From NCBI RefSeq assembly GCF_024758505.1, contig NZ_CP077970.1, forward strand, positions 9,131,501-9,195,500: a stretch of 64,000 nucleotides of DNA, read 5' to 3'. The stretch is from Bradyrhizobium arachidis. Its GTDB lineage: Bacteria > Pseudomonadota > Alphaproteobacteria > Rhizobiales > Xanthobacteraceae. Under the pieces are notes generated by a model. That model did no database searches, was not told where the DNA came from, and saw only the letters and a list, made by a program, of their open reading frames with translations. Positions 8,407-16,969 of the stretch are shown here, in pieces. The position numbers and the translations under genes were made by a program. Numbering within the stretch: position 1 is the stretch's first letter; the number at the start of each line of letters is the position of its first letter.

Positions 8407-9264
8407 TCACGCCGCCGTCGAGCGAATGGCCGCCGCGATCGTCCTCAGCGACTGCCGCGCCGCAGGATCGGCAAGGCTCGCATAGAGCACGAGATCGCGC
8501 GATGGCAGCGCCGGCAGGCCGAGCTCGGGGCCGACATCGACCGAGCCTGGCGGCGCGACGCGGCGACCGAGCACGGCAATCGCAAGCCCGGCGGACACCG
8601 CAGCGGCGATGGTGCCAACCCCACCACCGACAAAAACTTCGGTCCACGGAATTTTGGCCGCGTCGAGCGCCGCGATGCCCATGCCGCGCATGGCGCAGGA
8701 TTGCGAATGCGCGGCGAGCGGCAGCGGATCGCCGGGACGATGCGCGAAATCGCGCGCGGCCATCCAGCCGAACGCTTCGGAGAGCAACACCTCGCCGCCG
8801 CGACGTCCGCCGTCATGTCCGATCACGACGACTGCGTCGAGCGCGCCAGCGTCAAAGGATTCGAGCAGGTCGCGCGAGCTGCCGACATGCATCTCGAGCA
8901 GGAGACTGGGTTCGGCGCGCTTCACACGCTGAAGCAGCAGCGGCAGCTCGGCGCCGACGGCGTGGTCGCTGATTCCGACCACGAGCCGCCGCCGTTCGCT
9001 CGCAAACGCATCGAGCGCGTTGCCATGGGCTGCGATCAGCATGCGCGCGCGGTCGAGGAAGAGCTGGCCTGCGGCGGTGAGGCGAACCCGCCGCGGCGTC
9101 CGCTCGAACAGGCGCCGGCCGAGCCCGTCCTCGAGCCGCTTGATCTTCAGGCTCACCGCCGACTGCGTCGACTCCATCGCCTCGGCGGCGCGGGTGAAGC
9201 TGGCGAGATCGGCGACCAGGACGAAAGCCTGGACGGATTCGACATCGAGCGCCTTCATGGCCAT
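8407..9264 (-). CDS. LysR family transcriptional regulator
   Basis: A 285-residue regulator. The N-terminal winged helix-turn-helix (residues 5-65) contains SFTRAAEAMESTQSAVSLKIKR, the classic LysR recognition region. The effector domain starts near residue 95. It is divergent from a small tautomerase-superfamily gene, with about 100 bases between the starts that must hold both promoters and the LysR box. By the usual LysR logic it activates the divergent gene and represses itself. The ligand is unknown. Confidence 0.92.
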   Translation of the reverse strand: MAMKALDVESVQAFVLVADLASFTRAAEAMESTQSAVSLKIKRLEDGLGRRLFERTPRRVRLTAAGQLFLDRARMLIAAHGNALDAFASERRRLVVGISDHAVGAELPLLLQRVKRAEPSLLLEMHVGSSRDLLESFDAGALDAVVVIGHDGGRRGGEVLLSEAFGWMAARDFAHRPGDPLPLAAHSQSCAMRGMGIAALDAAKIPWTEVFVGGGVGTIAAAVSAGLAIAVLGRRVAPPGSVDVGPELGLPALPSRDLVLYASLADPAARQSLRTIAAAIRSTAA

Positions 9265-9367
9265 TCATGACAAACTCAAATCATTGAAATATGTTTCCAT
9301 ACGATTTTCGAATGGTCAAGACAGCCCTATCCTCCTGACCGTCAATGCTCGATCAGGAGACCGCCCC

Positions 9368-9763
9368 ATGCCGCTCACCCGTGTTTCCCTGCGCCGCGGA
9401 AAGCCCGCCGCCTACCGGCAGGCCATTCTCGATGGCCTCTACGAGGCGATGCGCGAAACCTTTGACGTGCCCGCCGACGACTTCTTCATGCTGGTCACGG
9501 AGCACGAGACGGCCGACTTCCACTGCAGCCCGAACTATCTCGGCGTGGCGCGGAGCGACGACCTCGTCGTCATTCAGTTGACCGTCAGCAACACGCGCAA
9601 CGTGGCGCAGAAGAAGGCGCTCTATCGCCGGATCGTCGAAAAGCTCACCGCCAATCCCGGCCTGCGCGCGGAGGACGTCCTGATCAGCCTGGTCGAGACG
9701 CTGCCCGAGAACTGGTCGCTCGGCTACGGCCTGGCCCAATACGCCAAGGACGCGGCGGCCTGA
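9368..9763 (+). CDS. tautomerase-superfamily protein (131 aa)
   Basis: A 131-residue protein beginning Met-Pro-Leu, so Pro-1 can serve as the general base. The pattern MPLTRVSLRRGKPAAYRQAI and the C-terminal ENWSLGYGLAQYA are typical of 4-oxalocrotonate-tautomerase-related proteins of about 130 residues found beside LysR genes. The ATG at 9368 is chosen over farther upstream in-frame starts because of the Pro-1 rule and the AGGAG before it. It is divergent from the LysR gene and is the second of three tautomerase-type genes in the window. Confidence 0.85.
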   Translation: MPLTRVSLRRGKPAAYRQAILDGLYEAMRETFDVPADDFFMLVTEHETADFHCSPNYLGVARSDDLVVIQLTVSNTRNVAQKKALYRRIVEKLTANPGLRAEDVLISLVETLPENWSLGYGLAQYAKDAAA

Positions 9764-9811
9764 GAGGCGCTGAAGTATGCACCGCCATCGCGAGAATCGG
9801 CTTGGCGAGAA

Positions 9812-11119
9812 TCAGCTTGTGTTGCCAGGCACCGCAACGGCGGTGCCGGGCAACGCGACGGCGCTCGCGCGGCGCTTCATCAGCGCGCGTTCCCGCTCAT
9901 TGGTCGCGAGCTGTGCGGCGGCTTCGAACGCGAGATGCGCCTCCGCGTAGTGGCCGAGCTTCTCCAACAAATCGCCGCGAACCGCAGGCAGATGGTGATA
10001 GGCCCTCAGCGCCCGCTCGTCAGCGATGGCGTTCACGACGTCGAGCCCTGCTTGCGGGCCTTCGGCCATGCCGACGGCAACCGCACGGTTGAGCTCGATG
10101 ACCGGCGAGCGCACCAGCCGCGCCAGCTCGGTGTAGAGCGCGGCGATGCGCCGCCAATCGGTGGCGGCGGCGTTATCAGCGGTGGCGTGACAGGCGACGA
10201 TGGCGGCCTGTAGCGCGTAAAACCCGCCTGAGCCGCCGAGTTCACAGGCACGGTCAAGCGAGCGCAGGCCGCGACGGATCTGCAACTGGTCCCAGAGCGA
10301 ACGATCCTGGTCCATCAGCAGAATGGGATCTCCGTTCGCATCGGTTCGTGAACTCATTCGCGAGGCGTTCAGCTCCATCAGGGAGATGAGGCCATGAACC
10401 TCCGGTTCCTGCGGCGCCAGGCCGACGAGTACGCGGCCCATGCGCAGCGCCTCCTCGCAGAGTTGAGGCCGTAGCCATTCCTCGCCGCGTGCGGCCAGGT
10501 AGCCTTCGTTGAAGATGAGATAGACAACTTCCAGCACCGAGGCGAGACGCTCGGACAGCGCCTCGCCGCTCGGCGTCTCATAGGCGAGACCGGACTCGGA
10601 CAGCGTCCGCTTGGCGCGCAGGACGCGCTGGGCGATGGTTGCTTCCGGCACGAGACAGGCACGTGCAATCTCAGGGGTGGTCAGGCCGCAGATCATGCGC
10701 AACGCCAACGCAGCGCGCGCCTCGCGCGACAGGATCGGATGACAGGCCGTGAAGATGAGCCGCAGCAGCTCATCTCCGATGTCGTCGTCGAGCGCGGCAT
10801 CGTAATCCGGCACGGCGTCCTGCTCCTGCAACATGTCCCGCGCCAGCATGTCGTGCTTGTGTGCGAGCATCTTGCCGCGACGCAGATGATCCAGCGCGCG
10901 GCGCTTGGCCGTGGTCACGAGCCAGGCGCCGGGGTTGTCGGGCACGCCGCTGATCGGCCAGGCCTCGAGCGCCGCAACCAGCGCGTCCTGGGTCAGCTCC
11001 TCCGCCAGCGGCACGTCACGCAGCATCCGCGACAGCGTCGCGATCAGCCGCGGCTGCACGATGCGCCAGGTCGCGTGGATCGTGGCGCGGATGACGCGAT
11101 CGGTGTCGGCGGCGGTCAT
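9812..11119 (-). CDS. ECF sigma factor, ECF42 type with C-terminal TPR extension
   Basis: A 435-residue ECF sigma factor. Region 2 (about 15-80) contains ELTQDALVAALEAWP and the DNA-melting NPGAWLVTTAKRRALDHLRR. Region 4 (about 130-185) contains LRMICGLTTPEIARACLV. A roughly 240-residue helical, TPR-like extension follows; it is the hallmark of the ECF42 group, where it substitutes for an anti-sigma factor. The DGPF protein gene immediately upstream in the same operon (31-base gap) is the standard ECF42 companion. The target promoter is unknown. Confidence 0.92.
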   Translation of the reverse strand: MTAADTDRVIRATIHATWRIVQPRLIATLSRMLRDVPLAEELTQDALVAALEAWPISGVPDNPGAWLVTTAKRRALDHLRRGKMLAHKHDMLARDMLQEQDAVPDYDAALDDDIGDELLRLIFTACHPILSREARAALALRMICGLTTPEIARACLVPEATIAQRVLRAKRTLSESGLAYETPSGEALSERLASVLEVVYLIFNEGYLAARGEEWLRPQLCEEALRMGRVLVGLAPQEPEVHGLISLMELNASRMSSRTDANGDPILLMDQDRSLWDQLQIRRGLRSLDRACELGGSGGFYALQAAIVACHATADNAAATDWRRIAALYTELARLVRSPVIELNRAVAVGMAEGPQAGLDVVNAIADERALRAYHHLPAVRGDLLEKLGHYAEAHLAFEAAAQLATNERERALMKRRASAVALPGTAVAVPGNTS

Positions 11120-11150
11120 CGCCGCCGACCGTGGCGAGCATTGGTAACCA

Positions 11151-11558
11151 TCAGGCGTGTGCAGCTATCTTTGATCGCGCATCGACCTCGCAGGCCCCGT
11201 CCACGCCCGGTGTCGCGAACGCGCGCAATTCGCAGGTGCCTTCCCAGCCCGGCATGTGGTCGAGGTGCAGCTGCATGAATTCCTTGGCCATGGCCAGGGC
11301 CTCCTCCTTGTCGCGCAGCTCGAAGATGGCGTAGCCGCCGATCACCTCCTTGGCCTCGACGAAGGGGCCATCGATGACGCTGAGCTGGCCGTCGGTGATG
11401 CTCACCCGGGCGCCGGTCGCAAGCGGCATCAAGCCGCCATTGTCGATCATCCGGCCAGCCTTGATCTCCCGCTCGGAAATCTTCAGCATTGCCTCCATCA
11501 AGGCCGGGGACGGCCCTGCGGAAGGCTTTGGCGAGGTGACGATGTACATGAAGCGCAT
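11151..11558 (-). CDS. DGPF/YCII-domain protein, ECF42 partner
   Basis: A 135-residue YCII-fold protein with the diagnostic DGPFVEAKEVIGGYAIFEL motif at about residues 63-81. DGPF proteins accompany ECF42 sigma factors and are thought to be part of, or controlled by, that signalling route; biochemical roles are poorly defined. It is the first gene of the two-gene operon, with the sigma factor 31 bases downstream. A clear promoter is not visible to me. Confidence 0.9.
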   Translation of the reverse strand: MRFMYIVTSPKPSAGPSPALMEAMLKISEREIKAGRMIDNGGLMPLATGARVSITDGQLSVIDGPFVEAKEVIGGYAIFELRDKEEALAMAKEFMQLHLDHMPGWEGTCELRAFATPGVDGACEVDARSKIAAHA

Positions 11559-11683
11559 GCGAAACTCCTCTTGAGGCGAGAAGCGGCCAAATCGGCCGCC
11601 AAATCCGCTCGCTTAAGGAGTTGACGATCCAGCCGGCCCCGGATCGACATGGGCGGTGAAAAAATTTCGCAGCCGGCCGGCGT

Positions 11684-12370
11684 CTACTGCCGCAGCATGA
11701 TCAGGGGGTCGGCCGTATCGGGAACACGCCGCCATTGCGCGTTGTCGTCGGCCTCGAACTGCCAGGTTGCGCCCGCCTTCGACATCAGGATGATCTGGCC
11801 GCGCTCGAGCCGCCATTGCGTCGGGTTGAACTGCGCAATCGCCGGATCGCATTTCGGCTTGACGAAGACCTGGAAGTTATCCGGGCCGGATTCGGTATTG
11901 GTAAGCACGAGCGAACAGATCGGCTGGCCGTTGCCGCGCACCATCGCCCAGTCGCCGATCATCTGATCCATCGACTTCGCCATTGAGCGGGCGGCCGCAA
12001 GGTTTTGCAGAATGTAGACCCCCTCGCCCTGCCGCAGGCCTTCAAAAATGCCCGCTTCGACCTCGGTGAAGTCGATCACGGCCTCGCCGGTCGCGTCCTG
12101 CAGGCGCACGATGTCGAGGCCTTTCACGCTCCAGGCCGCGATGTCCTTGGTGAAGGGCAGCGCGGTCTTGCAGGCAGGCTCGAGCTCGAGCTTCGAGCCC
12201 TGCCCGGCAGCGTCTCCTTTGAGCGTGACGACGCAGGTCTTGCTGCGCTCGGTGGTCGAGAGCTCCCACTGCCCGATCATGTCCTTCTTCAGGGCATCCT
12301 GCGCATGCGCAAGACCTGTCGCGGCGACAAGCGCCACGACGGATAGCGCTGCAACCCTGAAAAACGACAT
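11684..12370 (-). CDS. tandem Inh-domain (AprI-type protease inhibitor) secreted protein
   Basis: A 228-residue exported protein. The signal peptide is about 1-23 (ending AHA). Two homologous halves follow, about 30-120 and 135-225. Each has the Inh/AprI pattern: GQW or GDW near its start, a Cys in a CxVxL or CSLVL strand, a second Cys about 20 residues later, then a Trp and a hydrophobic strand. Inh proteins from Erwinia and Pseudomonas inhibit secreted serralysin metalloproteases; one domain is usual, two in tandem is less so. The ATG shares one base with the preceding dehydrogenase stop (TGATG), so it is translationally coupled to it. Confidence 0.8.
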   Translation of the reverse strand: MSFFRVAALSVVALVAATGLAHAQDALKKDMIGQWELSTTERSKTCVVTLKGDAAGQGSKLELEPACKTALPFTKDIAAWSVKGLDIVRLQDATGEAVIDFTEVEAGIFEGLRQGEGVYILQNLAAARSMAKSMDQMIGDWAMVRGNGQPICSLVLTNTESGPDNFQVFVKPKCDPAIAQFNPTQWRLERGQIILMSKAGATWQFEADDNAQWRRVPDTADPLIMLRQ

Positions 12371-13359
12371 CAGCGGGCCTTCACCGGGGTTTCCGGAACC
12401 GGCGTCAGCGGCGGCTTGCCGGAGAACCAGGTCTTGAGATTGTCGACCACGAGCTGGTCCATCGCGTTGCGGGTGACCACTGAGGCCGAACCGATATGCG
12501 GCAGCAGGAGGACGTTCTGCATCGCCTTCAACTCGTCGGGCACGTTCGGCTCGGCGGCGAACACGTCGAGGCCGGCTGCGAGAATGGTGCCTGACTTCAG
12601 CGCCTGGATCAGCGCGGGCTCGTCGACGACAGAACCGCGCGCGACGTTGATCAGCACGCCACGGGGCCCGAGCGCCTTCAACACCTCGGCATTGATCATC
12701 TTGTTGGTGCCGGCACCGCCGGGCACGATGACGACGAGCGTATCGACTTCCTTCGCCATCTGGATCAGGTCGGGATAGTGCTTGTAGGAGACGTCCTTCG
12801 ACGGATTGCGCGAGTGATAGACGACGGGCACGTTCGACGCCTCGATCCGGCGCGCGATGGCCTGGCCGATGCGGCCCATGCCGACGATGCCGACCTTGCG
12901 GTCGCGCAGCGAGCCCACGCTCAGCGGATAGTTCTGGGTCTGCCACAGGCCGGACCGCACATAACGGTCGGCCTTGATGAACTCGCGCAAGGTCGCCAGC
13001 AGGAGCCCCATCGCAACGTCGGCGACCTCTTCGGTCAGCACGTCGGGGGTATTGGTGACGATGATGTTGTGCTCGCGCGCATAGGCCGTATCGACGTGAT
13101 CGTAGCCGACGCCGAAATTCGAGACGATCTCGAGCTTCGGAAGCTGCGACAGCGAATTCTTGTCGGCGCGCACGGTGTGATAGGTCACCGCCACGCCGCG
13201 AATCTTTTCGCGGACCGCCGGCGTCAGCCGCTCGAGGTCGCCGTGGGTCTCGGCCTTATGCACGACGAAATGATCGGAAAACCCGTTCTCCAGGATCGGC
13301 CGCACCGGCCCATAGATCAGAAGGTCGATCTTTTCGGACGAAATCGGACCGGTAGACAT
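12370..13359 (-). CDS. D-isomer-specific 2-hydroxyacid dehydrogenase
   Basis: A 329-residue NAD(P)-dependent reductase of the glyoxylate/hydroxypyruvate reductase type. The Rossmann motif GMGRIGQ is near residue 160. The catalytic triad is visible as Arg in NVARGS, Glu in FAAEPNVPDE and His in LPHIGSAS. It probably reduces a 2-oxoacid such as glyoxylate or hydroxypyruvate. Its ATG overlaps the stop of the ABC permease (TGATG) and its stop overlaps the Inh-protein start, so it is embedded in the transporter operon and likely acts on the imported compound or a product. Confidence 0.93.
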   Translation of the reverse strand: MSTGPISSEKIDLLIYGPVRPILENGFSDHFVVHKAETHGDLERLTPAVREKIRGVAVTYHTVRADKNSLSQLPKLEIVSNFGVGYDHVDTAYAREHNIIVTNTPDVLTEEVADVAMGLLLATLREFIKADRYVRSGLWQTQNYPLSVGSLRDRKVGIVGMGRIGQAIARRIEASNVPVVYHSRNPSKDVSYKHYPDLIQMAKEVDTLVVIVPGGAGTNKMINAEVLKALGPRGVLINVARGSVVDEPALIQALKSGTILAAGLDVFAAEPNVPDELKAMQNVLLLPHIGSASVVTRNAMDQLVVDNLKTWFSGKPPLTPVPETPVKAR

Positions 13360-14174
13360 CAGGTATCCTTTCCAAGCGCGCTTTCATGCCAGCGCCGCAA
13401 AACGAGGTGGGAAATTAGCGCCAGCAGCCCATAGATGACAATCCCGGCAAGCGACAACAACAGCAGCGCTGCGAACATGCGGGGTATGTTGAGACGATAG
13501 CCTGACTCGGCGATCCGATAGGCGAGCCCCGAGCCGGCGCCGGCCGTACCGGCCGCGATCTCGGCCACGACGGCGCCGATCAGCGACAATCCGCCGGCAA
13601 TGCGCAGGCCGCCCAGGATGTAAGGCAGGGCCGATGGCAATTTCAGGAAACGCAGGGTTTGCTGGCTTGACGCGCCATAAAGCTGGAACAGGCCGGCGAG
13701 ATTGCGGTCGACCGAGCTCAACCCGAGCGTGGTGTTCGACAGCACCGGAAAGAATGCGACGATGAAGGCGCAGACGACGACGGCGGTCTGCTGGTCCAGA
13801 TAGATCAGCAGCAGCGGCGCGATCGCGATGACAGGCGTCACCTGGAGGATGACGGCATAGGGGAACAGCGAATACTCCACCCATTTCGACTGGTTGAAGA
13901 GCAGCGCCAGCGCGATGCCGCCGACGGCGGCCGCGATGAACCCTTCGAGCGTGGTGAGAAGCGTGGTCGCGAGGGATTGCGACAGCACCCCCCAGTCGTT
14001 GATCAGCGTAAGAATGATGGCCGAGGGCGCCGGCAGCACGTAAGGCGGGATCTGCTTGATACGGACCACGAGTTCCCAGGCGAGAAGGCCGGCCGCGAAC
14101 ACGACGACGGGCAGGACGAAGCGCACCGCCTGCAACGCGCCATTGCCGGACGGTTTGGCTGGCTGCGCGCTCAT
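13359..14174 (-). CDS. ABC transporter permease, NMT1/SsuC type
   Basis: A 271-residue inner-membrane permease with about six helices and the EAA-type cytoplasmic loop near the middle (RFLKLPSALPYILGGLRIAG). The ATG at 14174 overlaps the ATPase stop by four bases (ATGA), which decides the start against longer in-frame options. It works with the ATPase and binding protein encoded immediately upstream. The family imports pyrimidine precursors, sulfonates, nitrate or aromatic acids; the specific substrate is not evident. Confidence 0.92.
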   Translation of the reverse strand: MSAQPAKPSGNGALQAVRFVLPVVVFAAGLLAWELVVRIKQIPPYVLPAPSAIILTLINDWGVLSQSLATTLLTTLEGFIAAAVGGIALALLFNQSKWVEYSLFPYAVILQVTPVIAIAPLLLIYLDQQTAVVVCAFIVAFFPVLSNTTLGLSSVDRNLAGLFQLYGASSQQTLRFLKLPSALPYILGGLRIAGGLSLIGAVVAEIAAGTAGAGSGLAYRIAESGYRLNIPRMFAALLLLSLAGIVIYGLLALISHLVLRRWHESALGKDT

Positions 14175-14986
14175 AGCACCGCCTGCCCGGAATAGGATGG
14201 CGCGAGGGCGGCTGACACGCGGCGGCAATAATCGGCATAGGCCGCGGAGGTACGAAACGCCTCGCCGCGCGGCTCGACCGTCTCGACGCGGATGTCGGCC
14301 TGGATTCGCCCCGGCCGCGCCGTCATCACCACGACGCGCTGCGACAGATAGACTGACTCGAACACCGAATGGGTGACGAAGATGACGGTCTTGCGCAGGC
14401 CGCGCCACAGCGTCAGCAGATCATTGTTGAGGCGAAAGCGCGTGATCTCGTCGAGCGCGGCGAACGGCTCGTCCATCAGGAGAATGTCGGGATCGGTGAC
14501 CAATGCGCGCGCCAACGAAACCCGCATCTTCATGCCGCCCGAGAGCTCGCGCGGGAACGCCTCGGCGAAGTCGGTGAGCCCAACGCTGGCGAGCGCATCG
14601 TCGACCCGGGCGTTCGCATCGTGCTTCATCACGCCCGCAAGCTTCAGCGGCAGTCGCACGTTTTCGCGCACGCTGGTCCAAGGCATCAAGGTCGGCTCCT
14701 GGAACACGAAACCGATACCGTGCCCGGGCTGCGGGACGCCTTCGTGGCGCGCGACCCGCACCGTGCCGGAACTGGGCGCGGCGAGGCCCGCGATCAGGCG
14801 CAGCGCGGTGGACTTGCCGCAGCCGGACGGCCCAAGCAGCGAGATGAACTCGCCCTTGGGCACCGCGAGATCGAGCGGCCCCAGCGCCATGACGCCATTG
14901 TCATAGGCCTTGGTCACGGCGCGCAAGCTCACGCTGAGCGCCGTCAGGCCGCCATTGGCCCCGGACGATGCCGTGACATCGGACAT
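14171..14986 (-). CDS. ABC transporter ATP-binding protein
   Basis: A 271-residue ATPase. Walker A is GPSGCGKST, the signature is LSGGMKMRV, Walker B is ILLMDEPFAALD and the switch His is in FVTHSVFES. The GHGIGFVFQEPTLMPW Q-loop is typical of SsuB/TauB/ThiZ transporters. I place the start at 14986, eight bases after the binding-protein stop; an earlier in-frame start at 15025 would overlap that gene. It energises uptake with the adjoining permease. Confidence 0.92.
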   Translation of the reverse strand: MSDVTASSGANGGLTALSVSLRAVTKAYDNGVMALGPLDLAVPKGEFISLLGPSGCGKSTALRLIAGLAAPSSGTVRVARHEGVPQPGHGIGFVFQEPTLMPWTSVRENVRLPLKLAGVMKHDANARVDDALASVGLTDFAEAFPRELSGGMKMRVSLARALVTDPDILLMDEPFAALDEITRFRLNNDLLTLWRGLRKTVIFVTHSVFESVYLSQRVVVMTARPGRIQADIRVETVEPRGEAFRTSAAYADYCRRVSAALAPSYSGQAVL

Positions 14987-14993
14987 CGGCGGC

Positions 14994-16013
14994 TTACTTG
15001 CCGGGACGCAGCTCGACGCCGACACCCTTGTTGACGAAGCGCAGCGTGTAGGATTTGCGGTAGTCGAGGTCGCGCTTGATGACGCCGGCCTTCACCATCT
15101 TGTCGAAGAAGGAGGTGTAGCGTTCGTCGCTCATCGCGCCGATGCCGTCCTTCATCGAGTCGCCGGAATCGACGATGCCGAATTCCTTCATCTTGGCAAC
15201 GGAATAGGCCAGCAGCTCGTCCGTCATCTCCGGATTGAGCTTCTTGATCATGGCGTTGCCGGCCGAATTGTCGCGATAGAGATAATTGTACCAGCCGACC
15301 ACGGAGGCATCGACGAAGCGCTGCACGAGGTCCGGCTTCTTGTCGACGATCTCCTTGCGGGTCTCGATCAGCGTCGAATAGGTGTTGAAGCCGGAATTGG
15401 CGAGCAGGATCACGTTCGGCTTGAAGCCCGCAGCCTTCTCCACCGCAAACGGCTCGGAGGTCACGTAGCCCTGCATCGCGCTCTTGGGGTTGGCGATGAA
15501 CGGCTGCGGATTGAAATTATAGGGCCGGACGTTCTTCTCGTTAAAACCGTATTCGGACTTCAGCCACTGGAAGTAGCTGGTCATGCCTTCCTTGGAGACG
15601 AATAGCGTCAGCGGCTTCAGATCGTCGATCTTGCCGAGTTTCACGTCCGGATGGGTCAGCATCACCTGCGGATCCTTCTGGAACATCGCGGCGACCGTGA
15701 TCACGGGCACGTTGTTGGCGACTGCATCGAACGACATCAGCGTGTTCGCGGCCATGAAGAAGTCGATCTTGCCGGCGATCAGCAGCATCCGGTTGTTGTC
15801 GTTGGGACCGCCGGGAACGATGGTGACGTCGAGGCCGTACTTCTTGTAGGTGCCGTCGGCGGCCGCCTGGAAGAAGCCGCCATGCTCGGCCTCGGCGACC
15901 CAGTTGGTGCCGAAGGACACCTTGTCCAGGGTTTCGGCCCGCGCGGGCAGCATCGCGAGCAGAGCCGCAGCGAGCGCACCCGTTAACGCTCGGCCGAGAT
16001 GAATGGGGCGCAT
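14994..16013 (-). CDS. NMT1/THI5-type solute-binding protein of ABC transporter
   Basis: A 339-residue periplasmic binding protein. The signal peptide is about 1-26 (ending ARA). The mature start ETLDKVSFGTNWVAEAEHGG is typical of NMT1/THI5-like proteins that bind aromatic, pyrimidine or sulfonate ligands. The start at 16013 has GGAG nine bases upstream and is favoured over an in-frame start 30 bases earlier. First gene of a five-gene operon, divergent from a creatininase-family gene. A 14-base tandem repeat lies just upstream (16045-16072). Confidence 0.9.
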   Translation of the reverse strand: MRPIHLGRALTGALAAALLAMLPARAETLDKVSFGTNWVAEAEHGGFFQAAADGTYKKYGLDVTIVPGGPNDNNRMLLIAGKIDFFMAANTLMSFDAVANNVPVITVAAMFQKDPQVMLTHPDVKLGKIDDLKPLTLFVSKEGMTSYFQWLKSEYGFNEKNVRPYNFNPQPFIANPKSAMQGYVTSEPFAVEKAAGFKPNVILLANSGFNTYSTLIETRKEIVDKKPDLVQRFVDASVVGWYNYLYRDNSAGNAMIKKLNPEMTDELLAYSVAKMKEFGIVDSGDSMKDGIGAMSDERYTSFFDKMVKAGVIKRDLDYRKSYTLRFVNKGVGVELRPGK

Positions 16014-16044
16014 GATTGGACTCCGTCGATCGTTCTGGCCCATG

Positions 16045-16072
16045 ATAGGGACAACCTTATAGGGACAACTTT
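16045..16072. repeat. adjacent 14-base tandem repeat upstream of ABC operon
   Basis: Two directly abutting copies, ATAGGGACAACCTT (16045-16058) and ATAGGGACAACTTT (16059-16072), differ at one base. They lie 32 bases before the binding-protein ATG, in the divergent promoter region. Read on the minus strand they give two TTGTCC boxes, so they may be part of the promoter or a tandem operator. Function is inference. Confidence 0.6.
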
Positions 16073-16162
16073 GGAGATTTTGGGGGACGCGGCGCTAGCG
16101 AGCGGCGCCCCCTTGGGAAGAGACCGACAAACTACCGTGCAAATTCGCGCAAAGAAACCTCG

Positions 16163-16969
16163 ATGACACCGCCCCGCGACTGGACCGAGATCCGCTGGCC
16201 CGACACGGCGCCTGGCGACCGGGCGCGATGGATCGCGGTGCTGCCGCTGGCGGCGACCGAGCAGCATGGCCCGCATCTGCCGCTCGAGACCGACGTGATG
16301 ATCGCGGATGCCTATCTCGCGCGCGTCGGCGAGTTACTGCCGGACACTGTCCCGGCCACGTTCCTGCCCGTTCAACCCGTCGGGATTTCCACCGAACATA
16401 TCGACTATCCGGGCACGCTGACGCTGCCGACCGAGGCTGCGCTGAAGAGCTGGACCGCGATCGGCGAGGACGTCGCCCAGGCCGGCCTGCGCAAGCTCGT
16501 CATCGTCACCAGCCATGGCGGCAATAGTGCTGCGATGATGCTGGTCGCCCAGGATCTGCGCGCCCACCACAAGCTTTTCGTGGTGACGACGTCATGGTCG
16601 CGACTCTGCGGCGCGGACAAGCTGTTCACCGCCGATGAGGTGCGCCACGGCATTCATGGCGGCGCGGTCGAGACGTCGATCATGCTCGCAAAATATCCGG
16701 CGCATGTGCGCATGGAGGCGATCGCCGATTTCCAGCCGAGCAGCGTTGCGATGGAAAAGCAGTATCGCTGGCTGTCGACGCAACGACCCGCGCCCTTCGC
16801 CTGGCAGGCGCAGGATCTGCACGAAAGCGGTGCCGTCGGCAACGCGACGCTGGCCTCGCCCGAGAAGGGCGAAGCGCTCATCGATCACGGCGCGCGCGCC
16901 TTCTGCGAGCTGCTCGCCGAGGTCGATAACTTCGACGTGAACAGGCTCAAAGCCGGACCCCTCGCCTAG
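16163..16969 (+). CDS. creatininase-family metal-dependent amidohydrolase
   Basis: A 268-residue cytosolic enzyme. Metal ligands are visible as Glu33 and His35 in ATEQHGPHLP, Asp44 in ETD, a His in TSHGGNS near 118 and Glu in IHGGAVETS near 173. The family includes creatininase, formamidopyrimidine-type deformylases and mycofactocin MftE, all cleaving amide bonds. Divergence from an NMT1/THI5-type uptake operon suggests that it processes the imported ligand, possibly a formylamino-pyrimidine as in thiamine salvage, but this is inference. Confidence 0.88.
   Translation: MTPPRDWTEIRWPDTAPGDRARWIAVLPLAATEQHGPHLPLETDVMIADAYLARVGELLPDTVPATFLPVQPVGISTEHIDYPGTLTLPTEAALKSWTAIGEDVAQAGLRKLVIVTSHGGNSAAMMLVAQDLRAHHKLFVVTTSWSRLCGADKLFTADEVRHGIHGGAVETSIMLAKYPAHVRMEAIADFQPSSVAMEKQYRWLSTQRPAPFAWQAQDLHESGAVGNATLASPEKGEALIDHGARAFCELLAEVDNFDVNRLKAGPLA

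Noticed and set aside
7330..9270. A 646-codon open frame on the plus strand across several minus-strand genes
   Set aside because: It covers a glycine-zipper protein, a lipoprotein and a LysR gene, all with clear family motifs and ribosome sites on the minus strand. Its translation is Arg/His-rich with no domain, typical of antisense frames in high-GC DNA.
16014..16162. Possible TPP riboswitch before the NMT1/THI5-type operon
   Set aside because: I looked for the THI-box CTGAGA core in the leader on the minus strand and did not find it. The tandem 14-base repeat is the only structured signal.
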